This document shows positions 35,929 to 43,237 of a DNA stretch of 64,000 nucleotides, one piece after another. A program made the position numbers and the translations under genes. Under the pieces are notes generated by a model. That model searched no databases. It saw only the letters and a list, made by a program, of their open reading frames with translations, and had not been told where the DNA came from. Origin of the DNA: Planctomycetales bacterium 10988 (GTDB taxonomy: Bacteria; Planctomycetota; Planctomycetia; Pirellulales; Pb10988); contig CP043547.1 in the NCBI GenBank assembly GCA_009664345.1, forward strand, positions 1,426,001 through 1,490,000, in the 5' to 3' direction. The first letter of the stretch is position 1; every line of letters begins with the position of its first letter.

Positions 35929-35987
35929 AAGGTCAAACACAAATTTCAGTCAATCGGAACTATTATTTCTGACTCAATACAACATCA

Positions 35988-36067
35988 GAACCAGTGGTCA
36001 AAACCTCTTCAGCATCGGGTGCCCAATTGGAAAAGGTAACTCCAAATTTACTTTTGACCACAAATAC
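35988..36067. repeat. MITE-like inverted-end element, 80 bp
   Basis: GAACCAGTGGTCAAAAC at the left and ...CTTTTGACCACAAATAC at the right share a 10-bp inverted core, GTGGTCAAAA, at 35994-36003 and 36052-36061. Size and end sequence match the element at 27665-27743, but the last outer bases on the right and the target duplication are not conserved. It lies in the 169-bp gap between the two-TM protein and the next small gene. Confidence 0.5.
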
Positions 36068-36097
36068 GAAGAAATCCATATTGGAATAAAATAAAAG

Positions 36098-36469
36098 ATG
36101 ATTGAATTTCAAATTGAGAATGACACAACGGAACCTCTAGGAAAAATCCACGGCAGAGTCACTTGGACTCCCGAAAAAGAGGTTACTCCGAAGGCTTTGA
36201 TTGTTAGTTTAATGTGGCGAACGGAAGGCCGGGGAAGTGAAGCCAAAGACACCGTGGCTGAAGTCCGACAAACGCCAGGCCCTGTCTTTGCGGGTGACCC
36301 TTTTGAAATGGAATTCGAATTCGAAATTCCTGAAGAAGGTCCTGTAACCTACAATGGAAAGTTAATCCGTGTCATTTGGGAAGTTCATTTTCGAGCCGAT
36401 ATTCCTTGGGCCTGGGATGTAACGGATGCCACCCTGATCACGGTTGAACCTCGACTCGTTGCTAGATAA
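36098..36469 (+). CDS. Small beta-rich protein (arrestin-like), unknown
   Basis: A 123-residue protein with no signal or membrane helix. The pattern of hydrophobic alternation (IHGRVTWTPEKEVTPKALIVSLMWRTEGRGSEAKDTVAEV, FAGDPFEMEFEFEIPEEGPVTYNGKLIRVIWEVHFRADIPWAWDV) resembles an arrestin/Spo0M-type N-terminal domain, in which a beta-sandwich binds a partner. It may be a paralogue or partner of the C-terminal domain of the protein encoded just upstream (35218-35928). The ATPase gene follows after 42 bp. Confidence 0.55.
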   Translation: MIEFQIENDTTEPLGKIHGRVTWTPEKEVTPKALIVSLMWRTEGRGSEAKDTVAEVRQTPGPVFAGDPFEMEFEFEIPEEGPVTYNGKLIRVIWEVHFRADIPWAWDVTDATLITVEPRLVAR

Positions 36470-36511
36470 TTCTTTCAATATAATTTCATCTATCTTATAA
36501 AGTTTCTACCT

Positions 36512-37138
36512 ATGAAAGACCCTTATCAACAAATGGGAATAAAACGCAATCCTTTTGTTGTTAAGGAAACGCCAGGGGTTCCCCAACCGCTTTGGATGGA
36601 TCGTCATCAGCCGAATCATCCGTTGCCAAACCAATGTCAATATTTTCAAATCTTAGGCAGTCGCGGGGTTGGAAAAACTTCCATTCTCTTTCATTGGAAA
36701 GAGGAACAGCCGGGTCCCTATCATTATGTTGCGGAAGACTTCACCCGTTGGCAGTTGCCGCCCTTTCACCCGATTGTTTACTGGGACGAAATCGACCGTT
36801 GGGCATGGTGGTATCGGGCACTTATTTTTTTCATTGGAAGGTTAAAAAAAATTACTATTGTTGCCGCGACACATCGAGATTTTTCTACTCTATCCAAATG
36901 GCTTGGTTTTGAGGTGAGACAAGTTACCTTTCAGCCTTTGACTCCCGAAGAATTAATGGAATGGGCCGAGTTGCGTATTCAAGCAGCACGTCTCAATGAA
37001 GAGATCGCTACGAATCTACACTTAACACAAGTAAAAGCGGAGGAAATAGCAGCTAAAGCGGGGGATTCTTTACGGTTCGCGGCGGATTTATTACACATTT
37101 GGGCCGCGGAAGAAGCCGCAAAAGAAAGTAGAAAATAA
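36512..37138 (+). CDS. Small P-loop ATPase, unknown function
   Basis: A 208-residue P-loop NTPase. Walker A GSRGVGKTSI (about 50-59), Walker B PIVYWDEIDRWAWW (about 86-99), then TIVAATHRDF (about 117-126, sensor-like) and a C-terminal helical region (about 145-205, LTPEELMEWAELRIQAARL, AEEIAAKAGDSLRFAADLLHIWAAEEA). It is much shorter than typical AAA+ or STAND ATPases and I cannot place it in a named family. Position right after two small genes suggests a shared role, perhaps as a switch that acts on the beta-rich proteins. Confidence 0.6.
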   Translation: MKDPYQQMGIKRNPFVVKETPGVPQPLWMDRHQPNHPLPNQCQYFQILGSRGVGKTSILFHWKEEQPGPYHYVAEDFTRWQLPPFHPIVYWDEIDRWAWWYRALIFFIGRLKKITIVAATHRDFSTLSKWLGFEVRQVTFQPLTPEELMEWAELRIQAARLNEEIATNLHLTQVKAEEIAAKAGDSLRFAADLLHIWAAEEAAKESRK

Positions 37139-37152
37139 ATAAAAGTTAGGCT

Positions 37153-38328
37153 TCAAGATTCTTTCTCTTTGATTTCATCGTGGAAAAAAAGTAGAAAATA
37201 AACTGTTCCAATAAGACTGCAAATAGCCGCTAATAAAAATACATATCGAAAGTGATAGACTGCCACATACCCACTTAAAGAAGAGCCAACAATTCGGGCA
37301 ACACCAGCACATAACATCCAGTAACAGCCTTGAACAGTTGAGCGTATCCTTTCACTTGCCCTCGAATTTAAATACATCGGTGGAATTAGATAAAGACAAA
37401 GCACAATCGGGCCATGCAAAAGCTGAGTCCCCAAAGCAATCCACAGATTAGGAACCGTCGCAAGTAAGCCAAATCGTAAAGCGAGAGCGATTCCTCCAAG
37501 AAGGATAATTCGCTTCATTCCTAGTTTTAGGAGTAACGTTTGTGCAAACGCCATCCAGACCAGTTCGACCGCAACTCCGATATTGCTAATCATCCCTAAC
37601 CATTGAGCGTCGATCCCAAGTTCGATAATATACGGACTATAAAAAGTGTAAAAAGAACCAATGGCCATCGAGTATAAAAACAAACAAAAGATAAACGTAC
37701 GAATTTGAGATAATCTTAAAACTTCGAAGACTTTCTTAAATTGATAAGGGGGATGATGCCGTTCAGATTTTGGTAAGTCTGTCTTCGGTAGAAGCAACAG
37801 AAACATCCACCCAAGAAAGGCAATGAGAAAACTAAAATAGAGAGCAGCTTCTGATTTTAAAGAAGTAAAGTAAAGTAGAAAAAACATGCCCACTGCGGGG
37901 ATCATAAAACCTATCGTTCCCCAGATCCGGATGGAGGCATATTCAATAGGTTCCTGCTTTTGTAAAATTCGTTGACGCGATTGATAGAATGTTAATCCGT
38001 CCAGTAACGGAATCATCGCGGTATACCCGAAAGCATGGATCGAAAAGAAAATCGCGGCCATCACGAAATTTTCAGAGCCTGCTAGTGCCCAAAGTGCGGC
38101 CCCTCCGATACAATAGCAGACGCCGATTAGTAGCCGATTTGCCTGATATCGATCCGCCAAACTGGTAAAAAGTGTCGGGGATATGACAACGGCAAATCCC
38201 TGTAAACTTATAATCCACCCAATCTCAACAGTGTCAAAACCTTGATCTTGCAAAAAGACGGGTAAGTACGGGAGGTAGCTTCCTAGCACTGCGTAAGCAA
38301 GCGCATAATGAAGTTTTAACGGGGCCAT
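37153..38328 (-). CDS. MFS transporter (MFS_1-like, HcaT/LacY-type)
   Basis: A 391-residue transporter with about twelve helices. The early SLADRYQANRLL is the loop 2-3 DRxGR-like motif of the major facilitator superfamily, and the MAPLKLHYALAYAVLGSYLPYLPVFLQDQGFD start with internal paired repeats fits the nucleoside/sugar-like MFS_1-like group (HcaT, NupG relatives). The substrate is unknown. It is convergent with the small ATPase gene (14 bp between stops) and unlinked to any clear pathway. Confidence 0.85.
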   Translation of the reverse strand: MAPLKLHYALAYAVLGSYLPYLPVFLQDQGFDTVEIGWIISLQGFAVVISPTLFTSLADRYQANRLLIGVCYCIGGAALWALAGSENFVMAAIFFSIHAFGYTAMIPLLDGLTFYQSRQRILQKQEPIEYASIRIWGTIGFMIPAVGMFFLLYFTSLKSEAALYFSFLIAFLGWMFLLLLPKTDLPKSERHHPPYQFKKVFEVLRLSQIRTFIFCLFLYSMAIGSFYTFYSPYIIELGIDAQWLGMISNIGVAVELVWMAFAQTLLLKLGMKRIILLGGIALALRFGLLATVPNLWIALGTQLLHGPIVLCLYLIPPMYLNSRASERIRSTVQGCYWMLCAGVARIVGSSLSGYVAVYHFRYVFLLAAICSLIGTVYFLLFFHDEIKEKES

Positions 38329-38471
38329 TGAACGTCTCGTAAGTTTATTTAAAATTCAGGAATCTTATCGGATAAGACTTGAAGGAAGTAACTATTAGCG
38401 GCAATCATTGCTTATTGTGAAGACAAGGCAGGAACTCATTCCACTATAACTTTATAATCAAAAAATTTTAG

Positions 38472-38547
38472 AGTGTATGGTCATAATATATCATAGACCA
38501 CCGTTTTTTGGTGTTTACCTAGTATGAAAGATTTTGACTAGTGGCTC
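38472..38547. repeat. MITE-like inverted-end element, 76 bp, upstream of ispD
   Basis: Left end GAGTGTATGGTCATAAT at 38472 and right end ATTTTGACTAGTGGCTC at 38531-38547 are inverted with 11 of 17 matches; the right end resembles GAGCCxGTGGTCAAAA of the element at 27665. No target duplication is evident. It sits 22 bp before the ispD start codon and contains AGACCACCGTTTTTTGGTG, so it may affect expression of ispD. Confidence 0.45.
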
Positions 38548-38569
38548 AAAGGTTATAGGAGTCAATATA

Positions 38570-39316
38570 ATGTCATTTTTTGCAGTTATTATGCCGGCAG
38601 CCGGGAAAAGCTCTCGCTTCCGACATACACATTATAAAAAACCGTTCGCCCCACTCGCCGGCAAAGCGGTCTGGCTTCATGCTGCGGAAAAGTTTTTAAA
38701 GCGGGAGGATGTGAAGCAATTGATTCTTTGTATTTCACCGGAAGATCGTGAATATTTTGATGAACGCTTCGCCGCAAATATTGCCATTCTCGGAGTTCAG
38801 GTGGTTGAAGGGGGAAAGGAACGGGCCGATTCCATTGAGAATGCCCTTGCCCGGGTAAAAAGTAATATTGAATACATTGCTGTTCATGACGCTGCCCGGC
38901 CCGCTATTGCTGAAACGTTAATTGATCAAGTCTTTGAAACCGCAAAACAAAAAAAATCGGCCATCTTGGCGACGAAAGTGGTAGGAACATTAAAGAAAGT
39001 TAATCAAGCCAAACAAATTGAATCTACTCAGGATCGGACCTCACTTTGGGAAGCTCAAACACCGCAAGTCTTTCAAAAGGAAATTTTATTCAAGGCTTAC
39101 GCTCAGCGAGAGGGATTTAAGGCAACCGATGATGCTCAGTTGGTGGAGCGAATAGGCGAACAAATCGCTATCGTCGAAGGGTCTATTTGGAATCAAAAAA
39201 TTACAACACAAGCCGATTTGAAATTTGCAGAATACGCGATCAATGCCTTGCCGAAGCCAAAAGCGGACCTTTTTAATCATCCCTTTGTCGATGATCAATG
39301 GAATGAACTTTTGTAA
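38570..39316 (+). CDS. ispD: 2-C-methyl-D-erythritol 4-phosphate cytidylyltransferase
   Basis: A 248-residue cytidylyltransferase of the non-mevalonate isoprenoid route: it makes CDP-methylerythritol. MPAAGKSSRFRHTHYKKPFAPLAG matches the CTP-binding N-terminus, VAVHDAARPA (seen as YIAVHDAARPAIAE) holds the metal-binding Asp, and TDDAQLVERIG and EGSIWNQKITTQADL are the late conserved blocks. ATG at 38570 has AGGAG eight bases upstream; a longer in-frame start at 38534 is rejected. tyrS follows on the same strand after 112 bp, mch after that. Confidence 0.92.
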   Translation: MSFFAVIMPAAGKSSRFRHTHYKKPFAPLAGKAVWLHAAEKFLKREDVKQLILCISPEDREYFDERFAANIAILGVQVVEGGKERADSIENALARVKSNIEYIAVHDAARPAIAETLIDQVFETAKQKKSAILATKVVGTLKKVNQAKQIESTQDRTSLWEAQTPQVFQKEILFKAYAQREGFKATDDAQLVERIGEQIAIVEGSIWNQKITTQADLKFAEYAINALPKPKADLFNHPFVDDQWNELL

Positions 39317-39428
39317 GACTTGCTTTGAGTCCGTGACAACTTTTAGTTTTTTATAGATGCAAATCAAAGATTAAACAATAACAGAACGCACACTTTTTAG
39401 TTACTCTCGACAACGGAAAGACGGAATC

Positions 39429-40724
39429 ATGTCAGGGAAGGTCGATCCTCAACTGTTTGACGATTTAACATGGCGGGGACTCATTCATCAAACAACCGAT
39501 GAAAATTTACCAAAATGGTTAACGGAAGGTCCACGTGTTGTTTATGCAGGTTTTGATCCAACTGCCCATTCGCTCCATGTTGGCCACTTGGTTGCCTTGC
39601 TCACACTACGACGTTTTCAAAAGGCAGGCCATCGTCCTATCGCCTTGATTGGAGGAGCGACCGGCATGATCGGCGATCCTAGTGGTCGTAGTGATGAAAG
39701 AAATTTACTTTCAACCGAAGAATTAGAGTCCAATGTGCAATCGATCCATCAACAAATGCAGTCGGTTCTAAAGTTTGATGACTCGCAAGGAGCGATGCTA
39801 TTAAATAATTTTGATTGGATGAAAGGTTATGGTTATTTAACCTTCCTAAGAGATATAGGTAAGAATTTTCCAGTCAATGTGATGTTGTCGAAAGATTCGG
39901 TGAAGAGTCGACTTGAACGAACGGATAGCGGTCTGAGTTACACCGAGTTTAGTTATATGTTGTTACAAGCTTATGACTTTGTTTATTTAAATAAATATCA
40001 CGATTGCACGCTTCAAATTGGAGGAAGCGATCAATGGGGAAATATTACCGCTGGGATTGATCTTGGTCGGCGGATGCACGGTGCAACTCTATTTGGCATT
40101 ACTTCCCCATTGTTAACAAAGAAAGACGGAACGAAGATGGGGAAGACCGCTGACGGGGCGGTTTGGCTTTCCCCCGAGAAAACGAGCCCTTACGCTTTCT
40201 ATCAGTTTTGGCTGAATGTCGGGGATGAAGAAGTTGGAACCTGTTTGCGTTACTTCACGGATTTGCCCAAAGAGACCATTGAAGAACTGGATCAAAGTCG
40301 ATCCGAGGATGCAGGAAGACGAGAATCTCAAAAGAAACTTGCAGAAGAAGTCACTCGCCTCATTCATGGAGAGGCCGGCCTGACCAAAGCGATTAATGCA
40401 ACAGAAACTTTATTTCAAGGCGGACCGATTGAAAATCTGACAGATAAAGATTTGTTGGAAATATTTCATGACGTTCCCCGTGCCCAAATTGAACGTGGTC
40501 AGTTAAACCAAGGGGAACTTACTATCATTGATGCCTTTGTGGTTGCCGGACTTTGCAGTAGTAAAGGAGAAGCACGAAGACTGATTGATCAAGGTGGTGC
40601 CCGCATCAACAATGAAGTTGTTTCAGATTCTCAGAAAAATTTAAGTCCAGATGATCTTGCCAGTGAAAGTGTCATTGTATTGAAAAAAGGGAAGAAGAAG
40701 TTTGCTCTCCTTCGGTGTGAGTAA
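39429..40724 (+). CDS. tyrS: Tyrosyl-tRNA synthetase
   Basis: A 431-residue class I synthetase charging tRNA-Tyr. HSLHVGHLVAL is the HIGH-type motif, YAGFDPTA is the tyrosine-site start, GSDQWGNITAG and KKDGTKMGKTADGAVWL (KMSKS-type, here KMGKT) complete the catalytic domain, and the last about 80 residues are an S4-like RNA-binding domain (SKGEARRLIDQGGARINNEVV). Length fits the family. It lies between ispD and mch on the plus strand. Confidence 0.96.
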   Translation: MSGKVDPQLFDDLTWRGLIHQTTDENLPKWLTEGPRVVYAGFDPTAHSLHVGHLVALLTLRRFQKAGHRPIALIGGATGMIGDPSGRSDERNLLSTEELESNVQSIHQQMQSVLKFDDSQGAMLLNNFDWMKGYGYLTFLRDIGKNFPVNVMLSKDSVKSRLERTDSGLSYTEFSYMLLQAYDFVYLNKYHDCTLQIGGSDQWGNITAGIDLGRRMHGATLFGITSPLLTKKDGTKMGKTADGAVWLSPEKTSPYAFYQFWLNVGDEEVGTCLRYFTDLPKETIEELDQSRSEDAGRRESQKKLAEEVTRLIHGEAGLTKAINATETLFQGGPIENLTDKDLLEIFHDVPRAQIERGQLNQGELTIIDAFVVAGLCSSKGEARRLIDQGGARINNEVVSDSQKNLSPDDLASESVIVLKKGKKKFALLRCE

Positions 40725-40785
40725 TCAATCAAGCTTCTATAGTTGTTCTCTTTGTATTTATATATAAGAACGATCGGAGTTTAGT

Positions 40786-41736
40786 GTGAAACTGAATCAT
40801 CGAGCCGAGTCAATTATTGATCTTTTGTTAGAAAATGCTGACACTTATCGTATTCAAGTTCATCAGCAAGAGGCAGGAGCTCGGATCGTTGACTTTGGAA
40901 TTAACACCCCTGGAGGAATTCAAGCCGGCGTTAAATTAGCGGAAATTTGTTTAGCGGATTTAGCACAGGTTCAGTGCTTGCCGGCCTCAGCGGAACGAGT
41001 CAGTGCGTGGCAAGTTTCTGTACAAACGGATTTTCCAATAGCTTCCTGCCTTGCTTCTCAATATGCAGGTTGGAAGGTCCAGGTTGAAGATTTCTTCGCC
41101 ATGGCCAGTGGTCCGATGCGTGCAGTTTACGCGGGCGATCCCTTGTTTGAAGATGAAGCCGTCAAAAAATTTAAAGAGTCTTCTTCTTCCGTTGTGGGAG
41201 TACTTGAAGCGGATACGTTGCCCAATCAAGCGGTATTGGAAGAGATTATTGCCAAAATTCAAAGCTCTTCGCCGATGATTACTTTAGCGGTTGCACCCGT
41301 GACGAGCACCGCCGGGGCGATTCAAGTTGTTGCAAGAAGTGTTGAAACGGCACTTCACAAACTTCATGAATTGAAGTTCGATTTAAAGAGCGTTGTCAGC
41401 GCTGCGGGTAGCGCTCCTCTTCCGCCTGTTGGTGGGAAAATGATTACCGCTTTGGGTCGTACGAACGATGCAATTCTTTATGGCGGAGATGTCGTACTGT
41501 GGGTTGATTGTCCAATAGAGACGATCAAGGAAGTTGGCCCGAAAGTTCCTAGTAACGCCTCCAATGATTTCGGGCGTCCGTTCCAAGATATTTTTGAAAG
41601 GTATCAATTCGATTTTTATAAAATTGACCCACTTTTGTTCAGTCCTGCAAAGATTACTTTCATTCATCTGCCCACCGGGAAGATGCTGAGCTATGGAGAA
41701 ATCGCAACGGATGTGTTACAGCGAAGTTTTCATTAA
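40786..41736 (+). CDS. mch: Methenyltetrahydromethanopterin cyclohydrolase
   Basis: A 316-residue enzyme hydrolysing methenyl-H4MPT to formyl-H4MPT in tetrahydromethanopterin-linked C1 transfer. Seen: MKLNHRAESIIDLLLENADTYRI, GARIVDFGINTPGGIQAGVKLAEICLADL, ASGPMRAV, APVTSTAGAIQVVARSVETALHKLHEL, and GRTNDAILYGGDV near the C-terminus. GTG start at 40786. It follows tyrS by 61 bp. Other pathway genes are not adjacent, except a MfnB homologue about 9.5 kb away at 51262, so the pathway is spread in this genome, as known for planctomycetes. Confidence 0.93.
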   Translation: MKLNHRAESIIDLLLENADTYRIQVHQQEAGARIVDFGINTPGGIQAGVKLAEICLADLAQVQCLPASAERVSAWQVSVQTDFPIASCLASQYAGWKVQVEDFFAMASGPMRAVYAGDPLFEDEAVKKFKESSSSVVGVLEADTLPNQAVLEEIIAKIQSSSPMITLAVAPVTSTAGAIQVVARSVETALHKLHELKFDLKSVVSAAGSAPLPPVGGKMITALGRTNDAILYGGDVVLWVDCPIETIKEVGPKVPSNASNDFGRPFQDIFERYQFDFYKIDPLLFSPAKITFIHLPTGKMLSYGEIATDVLQRSFH

Positions 41737-41815
41737 CATTTTCTAGGTGCTATCTATTTTATAGAATCATTAACAGAGCAATCTAGCTATTCTCTTCATT
41801 AGAAAGAAACCGATT

Positions 41816-42685
41816 ATGTTCCGAGCTTGGTTTCTTTCTTGGGCGAAAGATAAACTTTATGAAGAGTATCAAAGTACTCAACGTAAAGAAAATTCTGACA
41901 CTCCAAATCAACCAGAAGAACATTCCTGCCCGCCTCCACGAAGCGATGTATTGATCGTTGCGAAGTCGATGAGTGAGCTTCTTGAGCTACAAGATCAAAT
42001 GAAGTTGAGCAATTCGATCTATGGAAAGAATTGTCAAATAACTTGGGGCACTTGGAGAGATTTTTCTATTGTTCTAGGAACTCTAGGAGATTCTCAAACC
42101 GATGTGGAAAAAGCCTGTCAAAGTTTACTTCATTTAACTTCGCCTCAATGGATTGTTTCGATCGGTTTTGCCACTGCCCTTATTGAAGAACTCGAACAAG
42201 ATGTGATCTTTCTTGCCAATGAAATTGTGGACGAATCCGGAAAGCGGTGGGAGCTGGATTTTCGTTTTCCTGAAAATAGCTCTCAAAAAGGGACTTCATT
42301 TAAAATTGGTAAGTTGTTAACTGTTCTCAATCTTCCCACGAAAGTAGAAGAAAAAGAGAAGCTTCATCAAACTTTTGAGGCGGTCGTGCTTGATCAAGAA
42401 ACTGCTTTGATCGCCCAGCAGGCAGGGGAACAGGGAATTAAATTTCTTTCCATTCGAATTGTTGCTGACCCTTTAACACAAGATGTTGACGAACGAGTCA
42501 AGAGAATCAAAGCACAATCTAGTAAGCTAGGAAAATTAGGGGCTTTCACCGGTGCTCTCTTCCAAGAACCGCAAGTCGTCAAAAAACTTTGGAAAGATCA
42601 AGAGGCAAAATTGACTTCAACGATTACGTTGACTCGGTTTACGCTTGGAATTGTCGCTCAACTTGATCGACAAAATGGACGATAA
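41816..42685 (+). CDS. Nucleoside-phosphorylase-like protein (PNP/UDP superfamily)
   Basis: A 289-residue protein. The middle part has DVLIVAKSMSELL, WIVSIGFATALIEELEQDVIFLANEIVDESGKRW and VVLDQETALIAQQAGEQGIKFLSIRIVADPL, in the order seen in nucleosidase/phosphorylase-superfamily proteins, including futalosine hydrolase and hopanoid HpnG relatives. The classic phosphate and nucleoside residues are not clearly kept (for example the E-x-E-x-A segment reads DQETALIA), so specificity is open. It follows mch by 79 bp on the same strand and may be co-transcribed with it. Confidence 0.65.
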   Translation: MFRAWFLSWAKDKLYEEYQSTQRKENSDTPNQPEEHSCPPPRSDVLIVAKSMSELLELQDQMKLSNSIYGKNCQITWGTWRDFSIVLGTLGDSQTDVEKACQSLLHLTSPQWIVSIGFATALIEELEQDVIFLANEIVDESGKRWELDFRFPENSSQKGTSFKIGKLLTVLNLPTKVEEKEKLHQTFEAVVLDQETALIAQQAGEQGIKFLSIRIVADPLTQDVDERVKRIKAQSSKLGKLGAFTGALFQEPQVVKKLWKDQEAKLTSTITLTRFTLGIVAQLDRQNGR

Positions 42686-42704
42686 GATAGCAAGATAGCA
42701 CTTT

Positions 42705-42799
42705 CTAGGGGCTTGGATAAAACCTCACGATTTGGAGTACAAAACGCTTACGGTTGAGTGTAATTGACAGACTTTAATCAGTTTTGTCAGAGCTTCTTA
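42705..42799. repeat. MITE-like element of a second type, 89 bp
   Basis: GGGGCTTGGATAAAACC at 42708 and the reverse complement of the right end (GAAGCTCTGACAAAAC, ending 42796) match over about 15 of 20 positions with one gap. It is flanked by CTA at 42705-42707 and TTA at 42797-42799, a near TA-type duplication as in IS5-family elements. No coding capacity. The end sequence is shared with the element at 46103-46189. Confidence 0.5.
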
Positions 42800-42981
42800 G
42801 GAATGATTGCTATTTGTTCGAGCGAGCAGTGGAACACTGATTGTTCTCTCTGCTTTTTTGCGTTTATCTATCAATAGAGAAAAAAATGCTTAGGATTGGC
42901 GTTTCATTTCTCTCAATATAATACTGATAAAGTTCTCCGAACTAACAGAGAATTTTATAAGCAGATCACAGGGAGGTGAGC

Positions 42982-43167
42982 ATGCCCGATTGCACAAATC
43001 GTTGGTGGAATCTTTTCGTATCGTTAGGTTTAGCCCCTAAATTGCAACCAATCCCTGTTCAGTCCTCAAACCAGCCGACCATGCATCGCTCGCTCCCTGC
43101 CCATCTGCAGCGAGAAGTCGCCCACATTTTGACTTCACAAAATTCGACATTCCACTCTGCCCGTTAA
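42982..43167 (+). CDS. Small protein of 61 residues, unknown
   Basis: ATG at 42982 is preceded by GGGAGGTGAG, one of the best ribosome sites in the window. The product (MPDCTNRWWNLFVSLGLAPK..., 61 residues) has a hydrophobic patch near the start, is proline- and serine-rich later and resembles no family I know. A secreted or peptide role is not supported. It lies between a MITE-like element and the large secreted protein gene on the same strand. Confidence 0.5.
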   Translation: MPDCTNRWWNLFVSLGLAPKLQPIPVQSSNQPTMHRSLPAHLQREVAHILTSQNSTFHSAR

Positions 43168-43237
43168 CTCGGTACGATACAGTGAAGAGAATTGGTGAGC
43201 AAAGCAACCCCTCTTGGCTGTAACTTTAGGCAGAATT

